From: Symsagittifera roscoffensis
Lineage: Eukaryota; Xenacoelomorpha; Acoela; Convolutidae
Length of the DNA stretch: 64,000 bases
Direction: 5' to 3'
Assembly (NCBI RefSeq): GCF_963678635.1
Contig: NC_087069.1
Span: 47,324,276 to 47,388,275, forward strand
Part shown: positions 1-12,500 of the stretch, piece by piece
Layout: each line of letters begins with the position of its first letter
How positions within the stretch are numbered: position 1 is the first letter of the stretch
The notes under the pieces: generated by a model
Told to the model about the DNA's origin: nothing
Database searches by the model: none
The model's input: only the letters and a program-made list of their open reading frames with translations
Translations under genes and position numbers: made by a program

Positions 1-530
1 AAGGTAGTACTGTATCGTTTTCTGAGAGTCCCTAGCGTTAAAGTTCAAACTTAAACCTGGCTTTGTAAAGCAAGTATCTTTGACGCGCTTCTGGGACGGA
101 GCGGGAAGTTTTCGGAGCGCGTGATCCAAAGAACTAGCTCCTAGAATGAATACCATACACTTAGGGGACCTATGCGACGGCTTCGTTACGCTTAAGTACC
201 AATGGGGTTGGAAAATTAAGTAGGTCGGTTGAACTCCAACAACACACACGGAGTAAACCTGAGGATGAAAGAATTCAACTTAACTCACTTAATATCACCG
301 TACCTGACCACTTAACTTTACTGTCACGCAACGAAGTCAATAATCTGACGGGCTGAAACGGCTTTGTTTTACTCGAAGCGAACTGGCTTTCCGTTTCACC
401 AATGGTGGGTGGGGGATCAGGAAAATTGGTTAAGTTCCAACAACACACGCGGAAGAAACCTGAGGATGAAAAAACTCAACTTAATTTGCCTGATATTTCG
501 CTACCAGACCACTTAACATAAGGTTGGTGT
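1..530. repeat. Edge region with an imperfect ~95-bp direct repeat
   Basis: I see no gene here. Two imperfect copies of a roughly 95-bp segment lie at about 213-320 and 425-520. Both carry the string AACCTGAGGATGAAA followed by a run ending in GACCACTTAAC. The base composition is visibly less AT-rich than the DNA that follows. This may be the inside or end of a larger repeat cut by the window edge. Confidence 0.5.
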
Positions 531-1007
531 CATCTTACAGCACAATTTCGCAGAATTCTGGAGACGTTTTGAGGATTTTTTGTTAATTTTTCACTTTTTT
601 CACAAAATTTTTCAGTAAATTTTGGTCAGCAGGTTCGAGTCATAAACCAATCCAAAAAATTAGTCCAGTACCTCTTGTCTATGTTCCGATTTCACTGATT
701 AATTTTCCGTTCACATATATCCAAAAATTTTTGGTATCGAGAAAAAAATGTCAAGTCAGTTGACTAAGTATCGATTGTAAGTTATTTCAGTTCAACAGAA
801 CTGTCCAAAAATTTTGGGTATTAAGAAAAATTACCGGGGGCTAGCTTGCGGAAAAATTTCTCAAGATGTATGACAGCGTATAAAATTTTATAGCACAATA
901 TGAGAGTCTTAAACTAGTCGAGTCTTACAGTTTTAATTGGAGACTGGCGACACCGGTTTCGGGTTGTCAAAACTTTCACTCTCACGAGTCTGACCCACTG
1001 CAACGCT

Positions 1008-1245
1008 ATCAGCAACACTCCTATCAGCAACACTCCTGTCAGCAACACTCCTGTCGGCAACACTCCTATCAGCAACACTCCTTTCAGCAACACTCCTGTC
1101 AGCAACACTTCTGTCAGCAACACTCTTGTCAGCAACGCTCCTGTCAGCAACACTCCGATCAGCAACACTCCGATCAGCAACACTCCTGTCAGCCACACTC
1201 TTGTCAGCCACACTCCTGTCAGCCACACTCCTGTCAGCAACCCTC
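1008..1245. repeat. Minisatellite, 15-bp unit, about 15-16 copies
   Basis: This is a tandem array of a 15-base unit close to AGCAACACTCCTGTC with scattered substitutions. The period is a multiple of three, so several frames stay open across it. On the minus strand one frame reads as a Ser-Val-Ala-Asp-Arg pentapeptide repeat and another as a Leu-Leu-Thr-Gly-Val repeat. That openness follows from the period and does not prove coding. It lies just downstream, on the minus strand, of the weak coding-like stretch at about 1,256-1,652. Confidence 0.85.
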
Positions 1246-1255
1246 CTCGTTTTCA

Positions 1256-1652
1256 GAATCTTCTAGAATTGGTGTCGATGCGAAATCAGAAACGATTGCA
1301 ATTGCTTCTAACAATGAAATATCGCCTCCAATTTTCAAATCCTCGAAAATGGGGGGAGTAATTTTCCAAAAAACCAGCCTTGAAAGTTTCCGGATTCCGG
1401 ATACCGGTACAACACTACTTGAAACTCCAACTCAGCGCGGGCTGAAGTCTGATCCAAATCGGTGTTCAATTGCACTTCCTTATACTTCAGTAAAAATGTT
1501 TCATAGACGTTGTCCGTTTGAGGTTTGATTCTACTAGCAAATTTGGAGAAAACTTTGAGTGAAAATAGCTTCTTAAAGTTGAATTTGATTGTCGAAAGGT
1601 CCCTTGTGGGGCGCCAAAATATGCTCGCTAATCTCCAAAAAAACTGATCCAA
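1256..1652 (-). pseudogene. Coding-like stretch of unknown origin (weak)
   Basis: On the minus strand one frame reads openly across 1,652-1,335, including the segment YETFLLKYKEVQLNTDL. A second overlapping frame then reads to about 1,249, including PPIFEDLKIGGDISLLEAI. Both have acidic and hydrophobic composition unlike the surrounding AT-rich DNA, and the frame change between them could reflect decay or a missed intron. I recognise no family. It may be a fragment of a host gene or of a transposon. Confidence 0.25.
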
Positions 1653-1941
1653 ATTCGTTAAATTAATAAGAGATATTTTTCGGTAAATAACTCAGGCAAA
1701 TAGATAAATTTCGGCATTCTCTATCGATCAAAAACATCATATAACTTTTTATCTGAACTGTCCGTTTTTGGTACAAAACGGCGCAAGCTAGCCACAAGAA
1801 CCGGTCGGTAATGTCCTTGAGACAAATTGCTCTTTTTTAGCGGTCAGCCTTAATCAAGGCTGAACCGAATTAGAACCAAAAAACAGTAAAAAACGGTCAA
1901 ATGGGGCTATAGCCCCTCGGGTCTACATGTTTTAAGGTCTG

Positions 1942-2016
1942 CATATGGGGGGACTCGAACCCGGTTGACCGGCGTGAGAGACTTGTCTCTAGGCCGCTCG
2001 GCCAACTGTGCTTGTT
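1942..2016 (-). repeat. tRNA-derived sequence (SINE head or tRNA pseudogene)
   Basis: On the minus strand the sequence has a good RNA polymerase III A box (TGGCCGAGCGG) and, about 35 nt later, a good B box (GGTTCGAGTCC), in the spacing of a tRNA gene. The acceptor stem pairs poorly, and I cannot fold an anticodon stem with a believable loop. I therefore read it as a degraded Ser/Leu-type tRNA copy or the head of a SINE, not a working tRNA. No clear SINE tail could be delimited. Confidence 0.5.
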
Positions 2017-2399
2017 TTATATGCATCTATACTTGTTTTATTCTATACTCTTGTTTTGCATTGCAACACAGAACTCATTTAAACTTGATCCGTTTTGAGT
2101 GGATAAAAAATTACTATTTCAAATCGAAAACTAAAAGTTTTTTTCTTATTTTGAAATTCTAATTTATTTTTTTTTGTCTAAAATTTTAAAATTCATATTA
2201 AATTGTCGGAACGAAGGGTGTATATTTGAACAAATACAAATTTTTGCCATCCTGTCCTAAGTTCTACTGTGCTTTGTTGTAGCTTTTAGAGCCCTTTAAG
2301 CATAGTTTATAATAATAAAGAATGCCTAAACAACAAACTGACAGTTGCTCTATCCAAGGAAACCGAAAAAAAACATGTTTCAGCCGTTGAAGCGATTTG

Positions 2400-3545
2400 C
2401 GCAGAGCCTGTTCATATTCTGCAGTAACCGACCAGAAATTTCCTTTGTTTTCCCCATGATTCTGTGTATTGTCATTTGGATTCCACGTTTTTTCACTGGA
2501 CTCCGAAATTTGTCCTCCGCTTTTTTGTTTGGCACCTTACTTTGGTGTTAGATTAAGCTTTTTTTTCAATCAGCAATCCAACGTTTTGTCACTCGGTTCC
2601 GCATTTTGTCAATAGACTCCGCATTTAGTTGCTGGATTCCGCAGTTTTCTTCTGGATTCCACATTCTGTTTTGATTCCGAAGCTTAATGCTTTTTTGTTT
2701 TCGCAGTTTGTCGCTGGTTCCGCAGTTTGCCATTAGATTCCCGTTCCCAGTAGATTTTCTATACGAGATCTGAAACTCTCTATTTTTTTCAAACTAAATT
2801 AGTTGTTTAAATGTTTTAAAAAAATATTCAAAAATTATTAGAATACCTATCAAACTTTGATATTCATGCGCTACTTATGTGTTTTGGATGTTTGTCCCAT
2901 GCTTTGGGAAACATATTTCAGTAGTATCCAAATGGAGACTTTGCTGCGTACCTGCTACCAGCTAGCAGAATCTATAAAAAACACAGGAATAACAAAATTT
3001 AAAATAAAAAAACAATAGTTTTTGAGATCTAAAATAATCACGAAAACTGAAATTGTAGATCTGAACTTAGATCTGAAAAAGCGTTTTTCAGATCTGAAAT
3101 AACCAAGAAAAACGAAGTTTCAGATCGGAAATTAGATCTGAAATAACACATTCTTTAAGTTTCCAAGCGTTTTTTAAACATTTTACAACCCGTTTAAGAT
3201 CTGAACTTTAGATATGAAACAGAATATTTCACATCTGAATTACAAAATTTGCTGAGTACAAGATAGGGGGTTTGTTTCTCGATTCTGCGATTTGTCTTCG
3301 AACATGGAAAAAGAGCTGTTTTACTGCGGAATTTCTCGACTTGTTATACATTTTGCTGCAACGGTCAAAGGCGTCAGTCGATAGAACCAAAAAACAAACA
3401 TGGCGAAGCTTAAGCGCCATTCTTAGTGCCTTATTTTGTAAGATTCCAATGAAAAAAGTTCCAAAACAGCGACTTTTGGTCAACCCGGGTTTTGTCAGTA
3501 TAATCCGCCTAGTCGTTGGAATCGAAATAACTTCCGGCTAGATAC
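2400..3545. repeat. GGATTCCGC-rich repeat with an AGATCT-rich element nested inside
   Basis: The outer parts (about 2,400-2,745 and 3,270-3,545) are strewn with variants of GGATTCCGC and its complement, as is the element at 12,437-13,785. The middle (about 2,750-3,245) has many AGATCTGAAA motifs and matches 17,010-17,690, including the shared text GGAGACTTTGCT. The arrangement suggests that the AGATCT element inserted into the older GGATTCCGC repeat. No gene was seen. Confidence 0.55.
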
Positions 3546-3937
3546 AATCCATATTAAACTTGTGTGGTGTTTGATTATAATATGGCTCAAAAACAGCTGA
3601 AACCACTCAATTCTGGCTGAACTTTAAGCCTAAAACCTCGATGGGGTTGCGCATCTATCATATTTTTGACTTGGAATGGGATGCTGAACTTTCCATGTTA
3701 AGAACCAGCAACGTTCCTATTAAAATTTGGCATGAAAAAACTTTCTGTTCAACTCTTGGTTTAACAATAGTTTACTTATATAACTAGGGTCAAATAACCT
3801 ATTTCGAACTACATTTAACAAAATCCCGCCATTGTATTTTGAGTTGCTTTCATGCATTGTTGTGATTTATGTTTGATTGCTTATTTTTATAGAATTAAAA
3901 AATTGGCATTGAATAATTATGTTTTCGTCTTCGTAAT

Positions 3938-5246
3938 TGCTCTCTTTCAGTTGATTCCTTTGGTAACTTGACACGCATTCAGTAACCTCCGAGCACTCGG
4001 AAGTAGATCCCGGCTGAATTTCTTATCTGTTTTGTCGTAGTGCCAGCCCAGCTGGAATGTAAGAGCCTCGTTGATCCCTCTCATTTTTTGACGTATAGAT
4101 GGAAGCAACATATCCATCTGGTAGAAGTGTTCCTGTACAGAAAAAGAAATAAAAAAGTCAAAAAAAAATAAATTATTTAAATCTAAATATAAATAAAATT
4201 TATTTTTCTAAATATAAATAAAATTTTTACTTATTGTGGGCTGACTTTAAATGCGGTGTCAATTTAGTGATCCTAGGAATTTTCGAAAAATTATTTTTTT
4301 TTAAAAATATAGTTTGAAGGTCCATCAGCAATTTGAAATTTAATTCTGGAGAAATTTCGACAAAATGAAATAGCCAGAAAAAATGCCAGCAGACAGTTGG
4401 TAAATATCCGGGAAACCACGGAACCATAAAAAACATCAATTTAACTTGCAATTTTCTATAAAAAATGGTGCATATACAAAACCCCGTACAAAACAGTCCA
4501 ATAAAAAATAGTCCACAAAATCATGTAATGAATGAAAAAACAGCCCAATACAATACAGTCCGGTTTAAGGTCGCCAGTGGGCGCGCTACGCGCGCGTCGC
4601 CGCTTTACGGCGATAACCGGCTCCAAATTTCTTTTTAAATTAAACCCTCTGTTGGCGAGCTCGCAAAACGTTGGCGTGACTGCAGCGGTTGCTATTTTGT
4701 TCTTTATGTTTGTTTGACAAAGGACAGTTTTCGGCCTATCGGATTGTCCGGATCACCCCACTTGTTTCGAAGTTCTTTTTCAGTTGGATTTTTCCAGGCG
4801 CTCAATTGTGGTCTGGTAATACTTGCTAGGTGTAATTGCAGAACTTGATATGTTACTGTTCCGACTTTCAAAGAAAGGTGCAAAAAAATATGTGCTCATT
4901 CCAGTGGAAACAGTTCTAAACTATTGTTTATATACCAATTATAATTATGATGCGATATCACTACAAAATTTTTATAACTAACCATTCATATTCCATCTCT
5001 CTTTAGTGATACTAGGAATTTTCAAAAAATTAACTTTTTTTAAAATATAGGTTGAAGGGCCATCAGCAATTTGAAATTTATTTCTGGAGAAATTTCGACA
5101 AAAAGAAATAGCCAGGAAAAACGCCAGCAGACAGTTGGTAAATATCCGGGAAACCACGGAACCATAAAAAACATCAATTTAAATTGCAATTTTCTATAAA
5201 AAATGGTGCATATACAAAACCCCGTACAAAACAGTCCAATAAAAAA
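3938..5246 (-). repeat. Tandem duplicate, copy 1 of 1,309 bp (exon 5 and terminal exon copies)
   Basis: This is the first copy of a 1,309-bp direct tandem duplication; copy 2 starts at 5,247 and is almost identical by eye. On the minus strand it holds a copy of exon 5 (4,864-4,795) and a complete terminal exon (4,132-3,947, ending in TGA) of the gene that starts at 16,239. Between them lies a GC-rich island (about 4,549-4,740) flanked by AAAACAGTCC motifs. It is the most distal copy, so it may serve as an alternative 3' end or be unused. The near identity implies a recent duplication. Confidence 0.85.
4549..4745. repeat. GC-rich palindromic island flanked by AAAACAGTCC motifs (5 copies in the array)
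   Basis: This ~190-bp GC-rich core holds the near-palindrome GGGCGCGCTACGCGCGCG and ends near GACAAAGGACAG. It is repeated at about 5,858, 6,581, 8,474 and 10,357. To its left, and in inverted orientation to its right (clearest at 6,797-6,890), lie several copies of AAAACAGTCC or its complement GGACTGTTTT. This is the layout of a foldback or subterminal-repeat transposon that entered an intron before the array formed. A 61-codon plus-strand open frame in each copy looks incidental. Confidence 0.55.
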
Positions 5247-6546
5247 TGCTCTCTTTCAGTTGATTCCTTTGGTAACTTGACACGCATTCAGTAACCTCCG
5301 AGCACTCGGAAGTAGATCCCGGCTGAATTTCTTATCTGTTTTGTCGTAGTGCCAGCCCAGCTGGAATGTAAGAGCCTCGTTGATCCCTCTCATTTTTTGA
5401 CGTATAGATGGAAGCAACATATCCATCTGGTAGAAGTGTTCCTGTACAGAAAAAGAAATAAAAAAGTCAAAAAAAAATAAATTATTTAAATCTAAATATA
5501 AATAAAATTTATTTTTCTAAATATAAATAAAATTTTTACTTATTGTGGGCTGACTTTAAATGCGGTGTCAATTTAGTGATCCTAGGAATTTTCGAAAAAT
5601 TATTTTTTTTTAAAAATATAGTTTGAAGGTCCATCAGCAATTTGAAATTTAATTCTGGAGAAATTTCGACAAAATGAAATAGCCAGAAAAAATGCCAGCA
5701 GACAGTTGGTAAATATCCGGGAAACCACGGAACCATAAAAAACATCAATTTAACTTGCAATTTTCTATAAAAAATGGTGCATATACAAAACCCCGTACAA
5801 AACAGTCCAATAAAAAATAGTCCACAAAATCATGTAATGAATGAAAAAACAGCCCAATACAATACAGTCCGGTTTAAGGTCGCCAGTGGGCGCGCTACGC
5901 GCGCGTCGCCGCTTTACGGCGATAACCGGCTCCAAATTTCTTTTTAAATTAAACCCTCTGATGGCGAGCTCGCAAAACGTTGGCGTGACTGCAGCGGTTG
6001 CTATTTTGTTCTTTATGTTTGTTTGACAAAGGACAGTTTTCGGCCTATCGGATTGTCCGGATCACCCCACTTGTTTCGAAGTTCTTTTTCAGTTGGATTT
6101 TTCCAGGCGCTCAATTGTGGTCTGGTAATACTTGCTAGGTGTAATTGCAGAACTTGATATGTTACTGTTCCGACTTTCAAAGAAAGGTGCAAAAAAATAT
6201 GTGCTCATTCCAGTGGAAACAGTTCTAAACTATTGTTTATATACCAATTATAATTATGATGCGATATCACTACAAAATTTTTATAACTAACCATTCATAT
6301 TCCATCTCTCTTTAGTGATACTAGGAATTTTCAAAAAATTAACTTTTTTTAAAATATAGGTTGAAGGGCCATCAGCAATTTGAAATTTATTTCTGGAGAA
6401 ATTTCGACAAAAAGAAATAGCCAGGAAAAACGCCAGCAGACAGTTGGTAAATATCCGGGAAACCACGGAACCATAAAAAACATCAATTTAAATTGCAATT
6501 TTCTATAAAAAATGGTGCATATACAAAACCCCGTACAAAACAGTCC
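5247..6546 (-). repeat. Tandem duplicate, copy 2 of 1,309 bp (exon 5 and terminal exon copies)
   Basis: This second copy matches 3,938-5,246 except for rare single-base differences. It holds exon 5 (6,173-6,104) and the terminal exon (5,441-5,256), the copies used in my gene model because they lie directly downstream of the nearest exon 4. The intervening intron is 662 bp in both copies. The end of this copy merges into the longer ~1.88-kb units. Confidence 0.85.
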
Positions 6547-9500
6547 ACAAAATCATGTAATGAATGAAAAAACAGCCCAATGCAATACAGTCCGGTTTAA
6601 GGTCGCCAGTGGGCGCGCTACGCGCGCGTCGCCGCTTTACGGCGATAACCGGCTCCAAATTTTGTATTAAGTCATACCCTCTGTTGGCGAGCTCGCAAAA
6701 CGTTGGCGTGACTGCAGCGGTTGCTATTTTGTTCTTTATGTTTGTTTGACAAAGGACAGTTTTCGGCCTATCGGATTGTTGAAACAATCATTACTTGGGA
6801 CTGTTTTGTATCGGACTGTTTTTCCGTTCATTTTCATACCTTTCCGGACTGTTTTGTATTGGACTGTTTTGTATGGGACTGTTTTGTAAGGACACGGAAA
6901 AAACCTAAAAGGTTCACAATTTCAGCGACGTTTACGGTTGATTTCAAAGCAAATTGATAAATCAATCGGTAAATTGATATTTCTTGGGCCGAATCCTTCA
7001 ATCAATTAGACTTTCTGAAACCTACACATTCAACACTTCAAGTCCAATGAAAAAATTTTATAATCAGTTTTCTGGCGCAGCCAAAATTTGAATTTTCAGT
7101 CTGTTTTGTACGGAGAAGGGATTGTTATAAACGTTTTTCTAATGGTTTGAAAATGTATTAGAATATGATTAATTTTTTTCAATAAAAAGATTGTTTTTAA
7201 AGCTTGTAGTGATGTTTTATTGTTACCAAAATGATGTTATCAAATCGCATGTTTCAATTCAACTTGATTTGTGGTTTTTGATTTCTGAGCGGGAGGGACT
7301 TCGGAGTCAGGTTCAATAGCCACTTACGCTTTAGTAGCAAGATTAATACCGGGCGTTAATTGTCTTAAGTTTTCAAACCCTCTAAACTTCAAATGAAATG
7401 ATCAGAAGTAAGGATTTTTTTGTAAAATTGAGGCGAAGTTTTATATGTATCAGATGGTATCCAAAAATTGGTTTGAAAATTGCAGGTTATATAAGAAAAT
7501 GGGTTGGAGGAAAAACCAAGAAAGTCATATTAACAGGAACGGATTTTTTTCGGAAGTATTTTTTCACACTCAGATACTTGCGGATAAAAGTGAGTGAAAA
7601 GCAATACGTTTACAGCAAGCGTGCGAAGAGAAAAAGACTAATTTTGACTTCTTACTTAGAAAATTATATTGCCACGATTTTCATTTTTTTTGTCAACTGG
7701 TTAATTTCGTTTCGCCTTACTTTGCAAGTTTTGCACACTTTCAATGAAAAACAATTCTCAGCTCACGAATTTTTAAAAGCAAAACTTGATTGAAAAAAAA
7801 ACGAGTCTGACTAAACCGACAGAGAAAAAAAGCTTGAATTTTGACACAGGAAACCTCAACAAAAATATATCACCTTTAGCCAACTTTTTACAAAACTCAT
7901 GAAATTGGTCTAAAAAAACATATGTACAAATGCTTCCGGATTACCCCACTTGTTTCGAAGTTCTTTTTCAGTTGGATTTTTCCAGGCGCTCAATTGTGGT
8001 CTGGTAATACTTGCTAGGTGTAATTGCAGAACTTGATATGTTACTGTTCCGACTTTCAAAGAAAGTGGCAAAAAAATATGTGCTCATTCCAGTGGAAACA
8101 GTTCTAAACTATTGTTTATAGACCAATTATAATTATGATGCGATATCACTACAAAATTTTTATAACTAACCATTCATATTCCATCTCTCTGTAGTGATAC
8201 TAGAAATTTTCAAAAAATTAACTTTTTTTAAATATAGGTTGAAGGGCCATCAGCAATTTGAAATTTATTTCTGGAGAAATTTCGTCAAAAATAAAATAGC
8301 CAGGAAAAACGCCAGCAGACAGTTGGTAAATATCCGGAAACCACGGAACCATAAAAAACATCAATTTAACTTGCAATTTTCTATAAAAAATGGTGCATAT
8401 ACAAAACCCCGTACAAAACAGTCCAATAAAAAATAGTCCACAAAATCATGTAATGAATGAAAAAACAGCCCAATGCAATACAGTCCGGTTTAAGGTCGCC
8501 AGTGGGCGCGCTACGCGCGCGTCGCCGCTTTACGGCGATAAACTGCTCCAAATTTTGTTTTAAGTCATACCCTCTGTTGGCGAGCTCGCAAAACGTTGGC
8601 GTGACTGCAGCGGTTGCTATTTTGTTCTTTATGTTTGTTTGACAAAGGACAGTTTTCGGCCTATCGGATTGTTGAAACAATCATTACTTGGGACTGTTTT
8701 TCCGTTCATTTTCATACATTTCCGGACTGTTTTGTTTTGGACTATTTTGTATGGGACTGCTTTGTAAGGACACGGAAAAAAACCTAAAATGTTCACAATT
8801 TCAGCGACGTTTACGGTTGATTTCAAAGCAAATTGATGAATCAATAGGTAAATTGATATTTCTTGGGCAGGATCCTTCAATCACTTAGACTTTCTGGAAC
8901 CTACACATTCAACACTTCAAGTCCAATGAAAAAATTTTCTAATCAGTTTTCTGGCGCAGCCAAAATTTGAATTTTCAGTCTGTTTTGTACGGTGAAGAGA
9001 TTGTTATAAACGTTTTTCTAATGGTTTGAAAATGTATTAGAATATGATTAATTTTTTTCAATAAAAAGATTGTTTTTAAAGCTTGTAGTGATGTTTTATT
9101 GTTACCAAAATGATGTTATCAAATCGCATGTTTCAATTCAACTTGATTTGTGTTTTTCGATTTCTGAGCGGGAGGGATTTCGGAGTCAGATTTAATAGCC
9201 ACTTACGCTTTAGTAGCAAGATTTATACCGGGCGTTAATTGTCTTAAGTTTTCAAACCCTCTAAACTTCAAATGAAATGATCAGAAGTAAGGATTTTTTT
9301 TGGAAAATTGAGGCGAAGTTTTATATGTATCAGATGGTATCCAAAATTTGGTTTGAAAATTGCAGGTTATATAAGAAAATGGGTTGGAGGAAAAACCAAG
9401 AAAGTCATATTAACGGGAACCGATTTTTTTCGGAAGTATTTTTTCACACTCAGATACTTGCGGATAAAAGTGAGTGAAAAGCAATACGTTTACAGCAAGC

Positions 9501-12500
9501 GTGCGAAGAGAAAAAGACTAATTTTGACTTCTTACTTAGAAAATTACATTGCCACGATTTTCATTTTTTTTGTCAACTGGTTAATTTCGTTTCGCCTTAC
9601 TTTGCAAGTTTTGCACACTTTCAATGAAAAACAATTCTCAGCTCACGAATTTTTAAAAGAAAAACTTGATTGAAAAAAAAAACGAGTCTGACTAAACCGA
9701 CAGAGAAAAAAAACTTGAACTTTGACACAGGAAACCTCAATAAAAATATATCACCTTTAGCCAACTTTTTACAAAACTCATGAAATTGGTCTTAAAAAAA
9801 CATATGTACAAATGCTTCCGGATCACCCCACTTGTTTCGAAGTTCTTTTTCAGTTGGATTTTTCCAGGCGCTCAATTGTGGTCTGGTAATACTTGCTAGG
9901 TGTAATTGCAGAACTTGATATGTTACTGTTCCGACTTTCAAAGAAAGTGGCAAAAAAAATATGTGCTCATTCCAGTGGAAACAGTTCTAAACTATTGTTT
10001 ATAGACCAATTATAATTATGATGCGATATCACTACAAAATTTTTATAACTAACCATTCATATTCCATCTCTCTTTAGTGATACTAGGAATTTTCAAAAAT
10101 TAACTTTTTTTAAAATATAGGTTGAAGGGCCATCAGCAATTTGAAATTTATTTCTGGAGAAATTTCGACAAAAAGAAATAGCCAGGAAAAACGCCAGCAG
10201 ACAGTTGGTAAATATCCGGGAAACCACGGAACCATAAAAAACATCAATTTAACTTGCAATTTTCTATAAAAAATGGTGCATGTACAAAACCCCGTACAAA
10301 ACAGTCCAATAAAAAGTAGTCCACAAAATCATGTAATGAATGAAAAAACAGCCCAATACAATACAGTCCGGTTTAAGGTCGCCAGTGGGCGCGCTACGCG
10401 CGCGTCGCCGCTTTACGGCGATAACCGGCTCCAAATTTTGTATTAAGTCATACCCTCTGTTGGCGAGCTCGCAAAACGTTGGCGTGACTGCAGCGGTTGC
10501 TATTTTGTTCTTTATGTTTGTTTGACAAAGGACAGTTTTCGGCCTATCGGATTGTTGAAACAATCATTACTTGGGACTGTTTTGTATCGGACTGTTTTTC
10601 CGTTCATTTTCATACATTTCCGGACTGTTTTGTATTGGACTATTTTGTATGGGACTGTTTTGTAAGGACACGGAAAAAAACCTAAAATGTTCACAATTTC
10701 AGCGACGTTTACGGTTGATTTCAAAGCAAATTGATGAATCAATAGGTAAATTGATATTTCTTGGGCAGGATTCTTCAATCAATTAGACTTTCTGAAACCT
10801 ACACATTCAACACTTCAAGTCCAATGAAAAAATTTTCTAATCAGTTTTCTGGCGCAGCCAAAATTTGAATTTTCAGTCTGTTTTGTACGGAGAAGAGATT
10901 GTTATAAACGTTTTTCTAATGGTTTGAAAATGTATTAGAATATGATTAATTTTTTTTCAATAAAAAGATTGTTTTTAAAGCTTGTAGTGATGTTTTATTG
11001 TTACCAAAATGATGTTGTCAAATCGCATGTTTCAATTCAACTTGATTTGTGTTTTTTGATTTCTGAGCGGGAGGGATTTCGGAGTCAGATTTAATAGCCA
11101 CTTACGCTTTAGTAGCAAGATTTATACCGGGCGTTAATTGTCTTAAGTTTTCAAACCCTCTAAACTTCAAATGAAATGATCAGAAGTAAGGATTTTTTTG
11201 TAAAATTGAGGCGAAGTTTTATATGTATCAGATGGTATCCAAAATTTGGTTTGAAAATTGCAGGTTATATAGGAAAATGGGTTGGAGGAAAAACCAAGAA
11301 AGTCATATTAACAGGAACGGATTTTTTCCGGAAGTATTTGTTCACACTCAGATACTTGCGGATAAAAGTGAGTGAAAAGCAATACGTTTACAGCAAGCGT
11401 GCGAAGAGAAAAAGACTAATTTTGACTTCTTACTTATATTGCCACGATTTTCATTTTTTTTGTCAACTGGTTAATTTCGTTTCGCCTTACTTTGCAAGTT
11501 TTGCACACTTTCAATGAAAAACAATTCTCAGCTCACGAATTTTTAAAAGCAAAACTTGATTGAAAAAAAAACGAGTCTGACTAAACCGACAGAGAAAAAA
11601 AGCTTGAACTTTGACACAGGAAAACTCAACAAAAATATATCACCTTTAGCCAACTTTTTACAAAACTTATGAAATTGGTCTTAAAAAAACATATGTACAA
11701 ATGCTTCCGGATTACCCCACTTGTTTCGAAGTTCTTTTTCAGTTGGATTTTTCCAGGCGCTCAATTGTGGTCTGGTAATACTTGCTAGGTGTAATTGCAG
11801 AACTTGATATGTTACTGTTCCGACTTTCAAAGAAAGTGGCAAAAAAATATGTGCTCATTCCAGTGGAAACAGTTCTAAAGTATTGTTTATAGACCAATTA
11901 TAATTATGATGCGATATCACTACAAAATTTTTATAACTAACCATTCATATTCCATCTCAAACATTCACACTTATTTGTAAGATCTGAAACTCCGTGTAGC
12001 TTCAGCACAAAAACAATTTGAATAAAACTTAGAATACGGTTGTTCTCCTTCTGGCAACTAAATCGCATGAAGCAGTGTACACTATATCTATTGAGACTAG
12101 GAGATATAAGAGTAAGATTAAGATAGGTATTAGACTAAGAAGTTGCCCGAATCTATCCGGCCGAAAATGAGATAGCATGACGAGCAGTCGGTGTACCTTA
12201 TCTGAAATTACTTTATGAGCACAGTCACTAGTACATAACTCATTAGTTTGTTTTTGGTTTTGACAATTTTTTGTTTTGTTCAACACAAATTGATCACACT
12301 CTGGGCTCGAATTGATTTTTTTCTACCGGTGATCATGTACTGCCATTACATTACTTTCATTTTCGGACTGTTTTGATGTATTTTGTATTGGAATAGTTAA
12401 CGTAGTTCGTCCTGTTAAAAGGGCCAAAGAAGCACGTTGCGAGGCCAACTGTGCACTAGATAGGCGCAAAATTTTGTGTCTGTATTTTCCTGGCTCCACA

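Noticed and set aside
1008-1245. A CRISPR array
   Set aside because: The units are directly contiguous 15-mers without spacers, and the DNA is eukaryotic.
1942-2016. A functional tRNA gene on the minus strand
   Set aside because: A and B boxes are good, but the acceptor and anticodon stems do not fold.
4532-4717. 61-codon plus-strand open frame in each GC-rich island
   Set aside because: It is the result of GC-rich palindromic DNA repeated five times. The C-terminal part varies, and no family or start context supports it.
4738-4870. Alternative frame through exon 5 ending ...ELRNKWGDP with phase 1 at both ends
   Set aside because: It reads well and has GT donors, but its phases fit neither the upstream exon (phase 2) nor the terminal exon (phase 0). 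The other frame gives a complete 1,023-nt model. I remain open to being wrong.
7398-7793. Plus-strand 131-codon open frame repeated in three tandem units
   Set aside because: It is antisense to the exon-bearing strand, lies in an intron of the model, is AT-rich, and one unit breaks the frame. Its recurrence follows from the tandem duplication.
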